Counted from the stretch's first letter, positions 1 to 6,843 are shown. The stretch is DNA of 7,742 nt from Solirubrobacterales bacterium (GCA_030152505.1 JASLJO010000135.1:1-7742); one strand, 5' to 3'. A program made the numbers and translations. The notes: a model not told the origin generated them from the letters alone.

Positions 1-1116
1 ATGATCGACGTCGCCGGCCTGAACGGAGTGCTCGAGGCAGACCGCGAGTCCGGCCTGGTCAAGGTCGGCGCCGGGACCGTACTTGCCGCGCTCAACGAGG
101 AGCTGCACGCGCTCGGCCTGGCGATGGAGAACCTCGGCGACATCGACCGTCAGACGGTCGCCGGCGCGATCTCGACCGGGACCCATGGAACGGGCGCGAA
201 GTTGCGCAACATCTCCGCCCAAGTCGAGGCGATCGAGCTGGTCACCGCTGACGGGACGGCGCGAGAGCTCGACGCGTCTGCGGTCGAGCTGTTGCGCGCC
301 GCACGGGTCAGCGTCGGCGCCCTCGGCGCGATCTCGACTGTGACGCTGCGCTGCGCCCCCGCCTTCGTGCTCGAGCGGATCGATTCGCCGCAGCCGCGCG
401 AGGAGGTGTTCGGCAGCTTCGACGAGCGCGCCGAGTCGCACGACCACTTCGAGCTCTTCACCTTTCCCTATGCCGACTCGGCGTTGGTGCTCGAGCGCAA
501 TCGGGTCGAGGGCGCGCCGCGGCCACGCAGCAGAGCCGCCGCCTACCTCAACGACATCGTGCTCGAGAACTGGGCGCTGGAGGCTCTCTCTGCCGCCGGG
601 CGCTTCGCGCCCAGGGTGATTCCGACTCTCTCCCGCCTCGCCGCCGCCCTCGCCTCGGGCGGGAAGACCGTCGACCGCAGCGACCGCGTCTTCGCCAGCG
701 AGCGCCGCGTTCGCTTCACCGAGATGGAGTACGGGGTGCCGCGCGAGCACGGCCCCGAGGCAGCGCGGCGGGTTATCGAATGGGTGCGGGCCAACCGCTA
801 CCCGGTCTTCTTCCCGATCGAGATGCGCGTTGCCGCCGGTGACGATGCCCTGCTCAGTCCCTCGCACGGCCGCGATACCGCCTACATCGCCGTCCATCAG
901 TACCGCGGGATGGAGTGGCGGCCGTACTTCGAGGCGGTCGAGGAGATCATGCGCTCCTATGGTGGGCGTCCCCACTGGGGCAAGCGCCACTTCCAGACCG
1001 CGGCGACCCTGGCGCCGCTCTACCCGGAGTGGGAGCGGTTCCAGGCGGCGCGCGACGAGCTCGACCCGAACCGCGTCTTCACCAACGAATACGCGGCGCG
1101 AGTGCTCGGCGAGTGA
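1..1116 (+). CDS. FAD-linked sugar-1,4-lactone oxidase (D-arabinono/L-gulono-lactone oxidase family), 5'-truncated
   Basis: C-terminal 371 residues of a flavoprotein that oxidises an aldono-1,4-lactone at C2 with FAD. The frame is open from base 1 and the protein starts in the middle of the FAD-binding domain. The usual N-terminal portion (roughly 60-70 residues, with the FAD-contacting segment) should lie left of the window, so the ATG at base 1 is probably an internal Met. Visible marks are the FAD-domain stretch ENLGDIDRQTVAGAISTGTH (residues 43-62), continuing into GTG. The ALO-type C-terminal domain has E274-M-R276, matching the Glu-x-Arg pair important in plant galactonolactone dehydrogenase, and the family signature HWGK (325-328). 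The end DPNRVFTNEYAARVLG is the usual family terminus, so the 3' end looks intact. It converges on the aldolase-like gene. The family is clear; the lactone used cannot be told from sequence. Confidence 0.9.
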   Translation: MIDVAGLNGVLEADRESGLVKVGAGTVLAALNEELHALGLAMENLGDIDRQTVAGAISTGTHGTGAKLRNISAQVEAIELVTADGTARELDASAVELLRAARVSVGALGAISTVTLRCAPAFVLERIDSPQPREEVFGSFDERAESHDHFELFTFPYADSALVLERNRVEGAPRPRSRAAAYLNDIVLENWALEALSAAGRFAPRVIPTLSRLAAALASGGKTVDRSDRVFASERRVRFTEMEYGVPREHGPEAARRVIEWVRANRYPVFFPIEMRVAAGDDALLSPSHGRDTAYIAVHQYRGMEWRPYFEAVEEIMRSYGGRPHWGKRHFQTAATLAPLYPEWERFQAARDELDPNRVFTNEYAARVLGE

Positions 1117-1127
1117 CGACTGAACCG

Positions 1128-1151
1128 TTGACCCCCGTTTTCGGTGGTCAA
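1128..1151. terminator. Bidirectional terminator-like hairpin between convergent genes
   Basis: The arms TTGACCCCCG (1128-1137) and CGGTGGTCAA (1142-1151) pair over 10 positions with one mismatch around a TTTT loop (1138-1141). The hairpin fills most of the 45-bp gap between two converging stop codons, where a shared terminator is expected. Neither side has a following T-run, so as an intrinsic terminator it is atypical. The position supports the call more than the sequence does. Confidence 0.5.
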
Positions 1152-1161
1152 TCGTCCACCT

Positions 1162-2367
1162 TCAAAGAAAGACCTTGCCCTCGCCACGATAGGTGGGGAC
1201 CACGTCGACGATCTCGTCCCCCTCGACCAGGTGGAGGACGTCGAAGCGCTCGCACAGCTCACCCGCCTTGGCGTGACGCATGTAGACGCGGTCGCCGATC
1301 GAGAGCTCGGCCGCGGGAGGTCCAAGTAGTGGAGTCTGCACCTCACCGGCCCCCTCCTCGGGATCGAGGCGCAGCCCGGCCGGCAACCAGGTGACCGGCA
1401 GGCGTGCCGGGTCGCCGCTGCCCGAGGCGAGGTAGCCGCCGCCGAGCGCCGTCGCCACACCGGGTGCGGGCTTGCGCACGATCGCCAGGGCGAAGCCCGC
1501 GGCTGGGGTCAGGGTGAAGCGGCTGTAGTGGTCGAAGAGGGCGGGAGCGTAGAAGCCGGAGCCGGCGGTGACCTCGGTGACGGCGTCCTCCGTGGCCGTC
1601 AGCTCGAGGCTGCCGGTGCCTCCGCCGTTGACGATCGGCAGCTCGGCGAACTCGCGGATCGCGGCGACGCTGGCGCCACGGCGCTCGGCCAGCTCGGCGG
1701 CGGAGCGCCGCTGCATGAAACGGATCGCCGCCCCGCGCAGCCGCCGCCCCGGTGGGCGGTCGCCGACGCCCGCGATCTGACCCTCGTAGGCCATCAGAGC
1801 CGCCAGCTTCAGCTGCGGTCGGCGCTCGATCTCCCGCGCCAGCGCCACCGCCTGCTCGACGGTGTGGACCGGCGAGCGCTTGGGTCCGACCTTGGCCCGA
1901 TTCCCCAGCGCCCACCAGCTCGCGTCGAGGTCGATGCAGACGCGCACCGGTGCGGCGCCGGCACCGAGCACCGACTCGATCGCGTCGAGGTGCTCGCCGC
2001 AATCGACCATCACCATGGGTGCGCTCTCCGGGTTGGCGACGGAGCGCAGGGCCAGCTCACTCAGGGCGCCCGTGTCCGTCGTCGGATAGGCGAGCAGCAG
2101 GTCTTCGAATCCCTGTTCGGCCAGCCACAGGGTCTCCGGCAGGGTGAAGGTCATCAATCCGGCAAAGCCCGGATCGCTGCGCATCACCCGCTCCAGGAGA
2201 GCCCGGCAGCGCAGCGACTTGCTCGCCACCCGGATCGGCTTGCCGCCGGCCCGTCCGAGCATCTCCGTCGCATTGGCGCCCATCGCGTCGAGGTCGACGA
2301 AGGCGAATGGCGCCTCGACCTCCGCGAAGATCGACTCGAACTCCTCGTATGAGCGAGTGACGGGCAC
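1162..2367 (-). CDS. PLP-dependent amino acid deaminase/aldolase (alanine racemase N-terminal fold, D-Ser dehydratase/D-Thr aldolase-like)
   Basis: A 401-residue fold-type III PLP enzyme. The N-terminal TIM-barrel domain has PFAFVDLDAM (20-29) and the PLP lysine K50 in IRVASKSLR. Glycine-rich NGGGTGS (247-253) is the likely phosphate-binding loop. The C-terminal beta domain resembles that of D-serine dehydratase and D-threonine aldolase, with RHAKAGELCERF (364-375). Those relatives act on D-3-hydroxy amino acids with PLP and a divalent metal; here the exact substrate is unknown. The metal-site His has an apparent counterpart (H365), but the residue two further on is Lys (K367), not the Cys or Asp expected. 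The start is GTG: an in-frame TAG lies four codons upstream, no Shine-Dalgarno is visible, and TAGTCT sits 6 nt before the GTG, which suggests a leaderless mRNA. The gene lies 35 bp downstream of tRNA-Ser and converges on the lactone oxidase. Confidence 0.85.
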   Translation of the reverse strand: MPVTRSYEEFESIFAEVEAPFAFVDLDAMGANATEMLGRAGGKPIRVASKSLRCRALLERVMRSDPGFAGLMTFTLPETLWLAEQGFEDLLLAYPTTDTGALSELALRSVANPESAPMVMVDCGEHLDAIESVLGAGAAPVRVCIDLDASWWALGNRAKVGPKRSPVHTVEQAVALAREIERRPQLKLAALMAYEGQIAGVGDRPPGRRLRGAAIRFMQRRSAAELAERRGASVAAIREFAELPIVNGGGTGSLELTATEDAVTEVTAGSGFYAPALFDHYSRFTLTPAAGFALAIVRKPAPGVATALGGGYLASGSGDPARLPVTWLPAGLRLDPEEGAGEVQTPLLGPPAAELSIGDRVYMRHAKAGELCERFDVLHLVEGDEIVDVVPTYRGEGKVFL

Positions 2368-2373
2368 CCGCTG

Positions 2374-2379
2374 AGACTA
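2374..2379 (-). promoter_or_regulatory. Possible -10 element for a leaderless aldolase-like mRNA
   Basis: On the minus strand TAGTCT (TAnnnT pattern) lies exactly 6 nt before the GTG start at 2367, so transcription would begin at or next to the start codon. No ribosome binding site precedes the GTG. The -35 region at the usual spacing falls in the T-run after tRNA-Ser and matches TTGACA poorly. The call is inferred from spacing alone. Confidence 0.35.
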
Positions 2380-2397
2380 ACCGCGGCTGAGGTCCCG

Positions 2398-2402
2398 AAA
2401 AA
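2398..2402 (-). terminator. T-run directly after tRNA-Ser
   Basis: Five T residues follow the discriminator base of tRNA-Ser on the minus strand. They could end tRNA transcription, with the tRNA T-arm/acceptor as the upstream structure, before the aldolase-like gene starts. The run is short and has no dedicated hairpin. Confidence 0.3.
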
Positions 2403-2491
2403 CGGAGAGGGAGGGATTCGAACCCTCGAGAGAGCTTGCGCCCCCTACTCGCTTAGCAGGCGAGTGCCTTCAGCCACTCGGCCACCTCTCC
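2403..2491 (-). tRNA. tRNA-Ser (anticodon GCU)
   Basis: Read on the minus strand, this 89-nt type II tRNA has a 7-bp acceptor stem (GGAGAGG with CCTCTCC) and an anticodon stem CTCGC/GCGAG around the loop CTGCTAA, giving GCU, which reads AGC/AGU Ser codons. The long variable arm (GGGGGC, GCAA loop, GCTCTC with two G-U pairs) is typical of tRNA-Ser. The T arm is GAGGG-TTCGAAT-CCCTC. The discriminator is G and CCA is not encoded, so it must be added after transcription. It lies between the P450 and aldolase-like genes on the same strand. TATGGT, 10 nt before the 5' end (2507-2502), is a weak candidate -10. Confidence 0.96.
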
Positions 2492-2535
2492 GGGCTCGAA
2501 AACCATAGCGTCGCCCGGCGCCTCGGCGCGGTCGC

Positions 2536-4020
2536 TCAGCTGTGCCGCGAGCGGATGACGACACGGGCGCCGCGCGAGGGGATCATCGTCACGTTGCGGT
2601 GCACGGCGTGCTCGGGAGCGGGGTCGTCGGCTTCGAGGTCGAGGCGGCGGGCCATCGCCTCGAGCACGACACGCTGCTCGGCCATCGCCAGGGCGGCGCC
2701 GAGGCAGCGGCGGATGCCGCCGCCGAAGGGGATCCACTCATACGTTCCGGGCTTGCGGCCGAGCCATCGCTCGGGCCTAAACTCGAACGGCTGGGGGTAG
2801 ACGTCCTCGCGGTGGTGGACGAGGAGGATGCTCATCAACAGCGGCGTCTCGGCTGGCGCCGCGTAGGGGCCAAGCCGCCACGGCAGCTTCACTCGCCGTC
2901 CGATGATCGGGATCACCGGGCGCGAGCGCATGCCCTCGACGATCGTCGCCTCGATCTGCTCGGCGGCGTCGCCCTCGCCACGGACGGCGTCGCGCAGGGC
3001 ATCGTGCGCAGCCGGGTTGCGGACCAGCCGCTCCCACGTCCAGGCGAGTGAGTTGGCGGTCGTCTCGTGGCCAGCGAGGACGAGGGTGAGCAGCTCGTCG
3101 CGCAGTTCTTTGTCGCTCATCGCCTCGCCCTCCTCGGTGTGGGCCTGCAGCAGCAGCGAGAGGATGTCGCGGCGCTCGCCCAGGTCTTCGGCGTGGCGGC
3201 GCTGCGCGATCACGGCATAGGTCGGGCGGTCGAGCAGGTCGAGGCCGACCCGCGTCAGTCCGACTGCCTCCTCCCGGCCGAGGTTGAGCAGCTCGCTCAC
3301 CTGGGCCAGCGGCCAGGTCGAGGCGGCGACTATCCGCTGGGTTGCGATGCGCAGCCAGTACTCGGGCGTCCCGCGCTCGGGAACGCCTTCGATGCCGAAG
3401 ATGCCGGACATGATCACGTCGAGGGTGATCGCCTGCATGCGCGGGGCCAGGGCGAAGGGGCGGCCGATCGGCCAGCGGTCGATCTCGCGCTCGGCGGCGT
3501 CGGCGATCATCTGCGTGTACTGCTCGATCGCCTCGCCGTGGAAAGGCGGCAGCAGCAGCTTGCGTTGACGCATGTGGCGGGGTCCGACCGCGGTGAGGAC
3601 CGAGTTGGGGCCGACGATCGGCCGCAGCGGCGATTCGCCGGTCAGCGAGGGAGCCTGCTCGGGCTTGGCGGTGAATAGCGAGCGCACGTGGTCGGGATGG
3701 CTGGTGATCACCGGCCCCGGTCCGGGGATCGTGCCGCGCATGCGGAAGACCTCGCCCAGCTCGCGCCGGGCGCGGAAGACGAACTCGATCTGGCGCTGGT
3801 TGAAGCGCAACGTCTGCAGCAGACGCGAGTGCATGACCGCCGGCGGCTCGGGCAGGCCTTTCGCCTCTGCCGGCTCGAGCGGTCCGGCGGGCGAGGCGGG
3901 CGCCTCGCCGACGAGGCGGTTCGCGATCGCGGTCTCGGCGGGCGCGACGGCTTCGGCCAGCGGAGTCACCTGCTCAGTGTTACACAGATCGATGTCGCAT
4001 AAATGAGTCTCTAGAGTCAT
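2536..4020 (-). CDS. Cytochrome P450 monooxygenase
   Basis: Haem-thiolate monooxygenase, probably soluble: no clear membrane anchor is seen. Counting from the ATG at 4020 (494 aa), a proline-rich segment LPEPP (56-60) comes first. A C-helix HMRQRK follows, with His149 where Trp is common and Arg153. The I-helix oxygen-binding motif is AGHETT (316-321), the ExxR motif is EGMR (362-365), then come FRPERW and the haem loop FGGGIRRCLG, with Cys439 as the axial ligand. All key P450 residues are present. The style (HGEAIEQ after LLLPPF) resembles mycobacterial CYP135/CYP138-like proteins, but I cannot assign a family or substrate. No ferredoxin or reductase lies nearby. The start is uncertain: ATG 4020 leaves 7 bp to the divergent pyk start, while GTG 3969 would give 477 aa and a 58-bp gap. 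The first ~50 residues are Ala/Pro/Glu-rich and probably disordered. Confidence 0.93.
   Translation of the reverse strand: MTLETHLCDIDLCNTEQVTPLAEAVAPAETAIANRLVGEAPASPAGPLEPAEAKGLPEPPAVMHSRLLQTLRFNQRQIEFVFRARRELGEVFRMRGTIPGPGPVITSHPDHVRSLFTAKPEQAPSLTGESPLRPIVGPNSVLTAVGPRHMRQRKLLLPPFHGEAIEQYTQMIADAAEREIDRWPIGRPFALAPRMQAITLDVIMSGIFGIEGVPERGTPEYWLRIATQRIVAASTWPLAQVSELLNLGREEAVGLTRVGLDLLDRPTYAVIAQRRHAEDLGERRDILSLLLQAHTEEGEAMSDKELRDELLTLVLAGHETTANSLAWTWERLVRNPAAHDALRDAVRGEGDAAEQIEATIVEGMRSRPVIPIIGRRVKLPWRLGPYAAPAETPLLMSILLVHHREDVYPQPFEFRPERWLGRKPGTYEWIPFGGGIRRCLGAALAMAEQRVVLEAMARRLDLEADDPAPEHAVHRNVTMIPSRGARVVIRSRHS
4003..4020. promoter_or_regulatory. Near-palindrome in the P450/pyk divergent start region
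   Basis: ATGAGTCTCTAGAGTCAT has a perfect 8-bp core CTCTAGAG (4009-4016) with ATGA on the left and TCAT on the right; removing the extra GT at 4007-4008 would make it perfectly symmetric. It lies just before the pyk start. It contains TAGAGT (4012-4017), a TAnnnT-type -10 candidate for pyk 10 nt before its ATG. It also contains the P450 ATG, if that start is right. An operator is possible but unproven. Confidence 0.35.
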
Positions 4021-4027
4021 GTGACGT

Positions 4028-5440
4028 ATGTACGGCAGGCGGACCAAGATCATCGCAACCGTCGGCCCCGCGAGCTGGGACGACGAGGTTTTGCTGGGTC
4101 TGATCGAGGCCGGTGCCGACGTCTTCCGCCTCAACTTCTCCCACGCCGACCGCGAGCGTCACGCGCGCACGATCGCGTCGATCCGCGCGGCGGCCGAGCG
4201 GGCTGGGCGGGAGGTCGCGGTGCTCGGCGACCTGCCGGGGCCGAAGCTGCGGATCGGCGAGCTGCGCGACGACGTCGCCGAGCTGGAGACCGGCATGCAC
4301 GTGAAGCTGACCCCGCAGCAGATCGAGGGGGACCGGGAGACGATCCCAGTCGACTGGCCGGGCGTGAGCTCGCTCCGCGAAGACGAGCTGGTCTACCTGG
4401 CCGACGGCTCGATCCGCCTGCGCGTGCGCGAGCCCGAAGACGGCGGGGTGGACGCCGAGGTCGAGGTCGGCGGCACCCTCTCCTCGCACAAGGGGATGAA
4501 CATCCCCGGCGCGACCGTGCGTGCCACGACCGAGGGCGATCTCGGTTGGGTCGAGTTCGCGGTCGAGCAGGGGATCGATTTGATCGCGATGTCCTTCGTC
4601 TCCTCGGCGGCCGACCTCGAGCCGGTGAGCGAGCGCCTCGACTCGCTCGGCTCCGATATCCCGCTGATCGCCAAGATCGAGAAGCAGCAGGCGGCCGAGA
4701 ACGCCGAGGAGATCGTCGCCGCGGCGAGCGGCGGGATCATGGTCGCGCGCGGTGACCTCGGCATCGAGCTGCCGCTGGCGCAGGTGCCCGTGGTTCAGAA
4801 ACGCTTGATCCGTGCCGCGGGTCGGCGCTCCAAGCCGGCGATCACGGCGACGCAGATGCTCGCCTCGATGGTGACCGAGCGGCGCCCGACCCGGGCCGAG
4901 GTGACCGACGTCGCCAACGCGATCTTCGACGGCACCGACGCGGTGATGCTCTCCGAGGAGACCGCGGTCGGCCGCCACCCGATCGAGGCGGTGCAGGTGA
5001 TGGACAGGATCGCCCGCGCGACCGAGCCCGACCTGCCCTACGGCGAGTGGCTCTTCAGCCGCACCGATCAGGCGACCCAGGACGTCGCCGACTCCGTCGC
5101 CCAGGGTGCCGTCGGCGCCGTCTACCGGCTGGGCCTGGCGGCGATGGTGGTGCCGACGACGAGCGGCCGCAGCGCCCGGCTCGTCTCCGCCCATCGCCCC
5201 AACGTGCCGGTCCTGGCGATCTCGCCGCGGGCGGAGACTGTGCGTCGCCTCAACCTCCTCTTCGGCGTGCGCGCGATCCACAGCGAGCACGAGACCGAGG
5301 TGCGCGGCCTGCTCGACGATTGCGCTTCGCTGGCCGTCCGCCATGGCGTCGCCCGCTCCGGCGACCTGATCGCGATCGTCGCCGGCATGCCGGATCAGGA
5401 GCTGGGCACGAATTTGTTCGAGGTTCACCGAGTCCCCTGA
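4028..5440 (+). CDS. pyk: Pyruvate kinase
   Basis: Converts phosphoenolpyruvate and ADP to pyruvate and ATP, the last step of glycolysis, in the cytoplasm. The 470-residue length is normal for bacteria. RTKIIATVGPAS (5-16) opens the A domain. Substrate-binding residues are in FRLNFSH (33-39), with R34, N36, S38 and H39. DLPGPK (68-73) leads into the B domain, which runs to about HKGMNIPGATV (154-164). IAKIEK (214-219) carries catalytic Lys216 and metal-binding Glu218, RGDLGIE (241-247) carries metal-binding Asp243, and ATQMLASM (274-281) is the active-site Thr region. The C-terminal domain is complete. Lys73 matches rabbit position 117, where Lys marks K+-independent enzymes. ATG 4028 is the only upstream choice, since TGA at 4022-4024 is in frame. 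No Shine-Dalgarno is visible. Confidence 0.97.
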   Translation: MYGRRTKIIATVGPASWDDEVLLGLIEAGADVFRLNFSHADRERHARTIASIRAAAERAGREVAVLGDLPGPKLRIGELRDDVAELETGMHVKLTPQQIEGDRETIPVDWPGVSSLREDELVYLADGSIRLRVREPEDGGVDAEVEVGGTLSSHKGMNIPGATVRATTEGDLGWVEFAVEQGIDLIAMSFVSSAADLEPVSERLDSLGSDIPLIAKIEKQQAAENAEEIVAAASGGIMVARGDLGIELPLAQVPVVQKRLIRAAGRRSKPAITATQMLASMVTERRPTRAEVTDVANAIFDGTDAVMLSEETAVGRHPIEAVQVMDRIARATEPDLPYGEWLFSRTDQATQDVADSVAQGAVGAVYRLGLAAMVVPTTSGRSARLVSAHRPNVPVLAISPRAETVRRLNLLFGVRAIHSEHETEVRGLLDDCASLAVRHGVARSGDLIAIVAGMPDQELGTNLFEVHRVP

Positions 5441-5453
5441 TCGGCCGTCGAGG

Positions 5454-5459
5454 TAATCT
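5454..5459 (+). promoter_or_regulatory. Possible -10 element before the hotdog thioesterase
   Basis: TAATCT matches the -10 consensus at five of six positions and ends 9 nt before the GTG at 5469. No Shine-Dalgarno is seen, so a leaderless or near-leaderless transcript is possible. No good -35 is visible. Its TAA is also the in-frame stop that limits the thioesterase start. If active, it would separate the thioesterase/crotonase pair from pyk read-through. Confidence 0.35.
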
Positions 5460-5468
5460 GCGCGGTCG

Positions 5469-5936
5469 GTGACCGATTTCGACGCGATCGCGCAGGGAAT
5501 GACCCAGGCGGTGCCATTTGCCGGGTATCTCGGGCTGGAGATAACCGACGTCGCGCCGGGGGAGGCGGTCGTGCGGCTGCCCGAGCGCGCCGAGCTGAAC
5601 AACCACGTCGGCTCCCAGCATGCCGGCGCTCTCTTTACGGTAGCCGAGACGGCCTCGGGCGCGGCCTTCGTCGGCGCCTTCGCCGAGCGCATGGGCGACG
5701 TGACGCCACTGGCCCGCAGCGCCGAGATCTCCTACAAGAAGATCGCCAGGGGGGCGATCGAGGCGAAGGCGAGGTTGGGGGTTCCGGCCGCTGAGGCGCT
5801 GGCCACTCTCGACGCCGAGGGCAAGGTCGAGTTCCCCTGTGAGATCGAGCTCCTCGATGGCGAGGGAACCCTCGTGGCGACGGCGACCGTGCACTGGCAC
5901 GTGCGCCTGAACAAGCCGGCCGAAACCCCGGCATGA
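5469..5936 (+). CDS. Hotdog-fold acyl-CoA thioesterase-like protein (PaaI/DUF4442 type)
   Basis: A 155-residue single-domain protein with the hotdog pattern: a central helix segment NNHVGSQHAGALFTVAE (44-60) followed by beta strands such as SAEISYKKIARGAIEAKARL (84-103). In PaaI-like thioesterases this N..G..H.G...E/D region lines the acyl-CoA cleft. Here N45, H51, G53 and E60 are the candidate catalytic or binding residues. The likely role is hydrolysis of a small or aromatic acyl-CoA; the substrate is unknown. The start is GTG, the first start after an in-frame TAA at 5454-5456. The GTG sits in a small hairpin (CGGTC 5463-5467, GACCG 5471-5475). A later ATG at 5500 would cut the conserved first strand only slightly and remains possible. 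The stop overlaps the next gene's start (ATGA), which implies translational coupling with the crotonase. Confidence 0.82.
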   Translation: MTDFDAIAQGMTQAVPFAGYLGLEITDVAPGEAVVRLPERAELNNHVGSQHAGALFTVAETASGAAFVGAFAERMGDVTPLARSAEISYKKIARGAIEAKARLGVPAAEALATLDAEGKVEFPCEIELLDGEGTLVATATVHWHVRLNKPAETPA

Positions 5937-6709
5937 GTCTCGTCCGCCTCGAGCGTGACGAGGCGGGGCTCGCCGTCGCGACCTTCGACAGCCCGCCGCT
6001 CAACCTCTTCAACCGCCAGCTGTTCGAAGACCTGCAGGCTGCGATCGCGGCGGTCGAGTCCGACCCACCGCGGGCCCTGCTCTTCCGTGCCGAGGGCCGC
6101 GCTGTCTCCGGCGGGGTCGACGTGCACGAGTTCGACGGCCTCACGCCGGAGCAGGGCAGCGCGCTCTGGGATGAGCTGATTGGCACCGTCGAGCGGGTCG
6201 AAGCACTGCCGTTGCCGGTCCTCTTCGCCGCCCACGCACTGACCCTGACCGCGGCCTTCGAGCTGGCGCTGGGTTGTGACCTGATCCTCGCCGCCCGTTC
6301 GGCCCAGTTCGGCCTGGTCGAGAAAGTCGTCGGCCTGACGCCGTCGATGGGCGGTACCCAGCGCCTCGCCGAGCGCGCCGGCAGTGGCCGCGCCCGCCAC
6401 TTCGTCATGAGCGGCGAGTTCTTCGGCGCCGAGGAGATGGAGCGCTGGGGCGTCGTCAACCTCCTCTGGGATGACCAGGGCTTCGACCAACGCGCCCGCG
6501 CCTACGCCGCCGAGCTGGCCGCCGGCCCGACCAAGGCCCACGCGATGACCAAGCACATCCTGCGCCGCTTCCGCGAAGGCGGCATCCCCGCCGCCGACCA
6601 GGCCGTCCGCGAGGAAGCCGCCGACCTCTTCGCCAGCGAGGATCTGCAGAACGCCGTCAGGACCTTCCTCGCCCAGGGCCCCGGCCACGCCGATTTCCAG
6701 GGCCGCTGA
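5933..6709 (+). CDS. Enoyl-CoA hydratase/isomerase family protein (crotonase superfamily)
   Basis: A 258-residue crotonase-fold protein expected to act on an acyl-CoA thioester. N-terminal PPLNLFNRQLFEDL (21-34) matches the usual PPxNxxN start. Both catalytic glutamates of enoyl-CoA hydratase have counterparts: E110 in AAFELALGCD and E130 in FGLVEKVVGLTPSMGGTQRL. This favours a working hydratase or isomerase. However, the normal NGxAxGGG oxyanion turn is replaced: the GGG before E110 is T106-A107-A108. The first oxyanion loop reads SGGVD (59-63), where AGAD is common. Backbone amides can still form the hole. The C-terminal helical part (about 190-258) is complete. The ATG overlaps the thioesterase stop by 4 bp, so the two are probably made together in one acyl-CoA pathway. 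The pathway (fatty acid, aromatic or other) cannot be told. Confidence 0.88.
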   Translation: MSLVRLERDEAGLAVATFDSPPLNLFNRQLFEDLQAAIAAVESDPPRALLFRAEGRAVSGGVDVHEFDGLTPEQGSALWDELIGTVERVEALPLPVLFAAHALTLTAAFELALGCDLILAARSAQFGLVEKVVGLTPSMGGTQRLAERAGSGRARHFVMSGEFFGAEEMERWGVVNLLWDDQGFDQRARAYAAELAAGPTKAHAMTKHILRRFREGGIPAADQAVREEAADLFASEDLQNAVRTFLAQGPGHADFQGR

Positions 6710-6736
6710 CCACGGAACAGGTCCAAGCCCGTCCCA

Positions 6737-6742
6737 TAGAAT
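6737..6742 (+). promoter_or_regulatory. -10 element of the tRNA-Arg promoter
   Basis: TAGAAT matches the -10 consensus at five of six positions, 27 nt before the mature tRNA 5' end. That leaves about 20 nt of leader for RNase P to remove. A weak GGAACA lies 17 bp upstream (6714-6719) as a possible -35; only its ACA half matches. Confidence 0.45.
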
Positions 6743-6769
6743 GCCCGCAAGAGGCTTCCAGCCTCACCC

Positions 6770-6843
6770 GCGCCCGTAGCTCAGTTGGATAGAGCGTCGG
6801 TCTACGAAACCGAAGGTCACAGGTTCGAATCCTGTCGGGCGCG
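6770..6843 (+). tRNA. tRNA-Arg (anticodon ACG)
   Basis: A 74-nt cloverleaf. The acceptor is GCGCCCG/CGGGCGC and the D arm is GCTC-AGTTGGATA-GAGC. The anticodon stem is TCGGT/ACCGA around CTACGAA, giving ACG; A34 is normally converted to inosine to read CGU, CGC and CGA. The variable loop is AGGTC, the T arm is ACAGG-TTCGAAT-CCTGT, and the discriminator is G. CCA is not encoded. It follows the crotonase stop by 60 bp. tRNA-Arg genes are common integration sites, but no copy of its 3' end appears downstream in this window. Confidence 0.97.

Noticed and set aside
1528..2352. 274-aa plus-strand ORF across the aldolase-like gene
   Set aside because: Low-complexity shadow of a gene with a clear PLP-enzyme sequence on the minus strand.
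4021..4134. Longer P450 start at 4134
   Set aside because: It would add 38 residues encoded antisense to the conserved pyk N-terminus. P450 homology does not need them.
3980..5692. 570-aa minus-strand ORF opposite pyk
   Set aside because: It is an antisense shadow of pyruvate kinase and the hotdog gene, rich in Arg, Asp, His and Gly with no domain pattern. The plus-strand genes are certain.
5732..6688. 318-aa minus-strand ORF opposite the crotonase
   Set aside because: It has no recognisable motifs, while the opposite strand has both catalytic Glu motifs and an ATGA operon junction.
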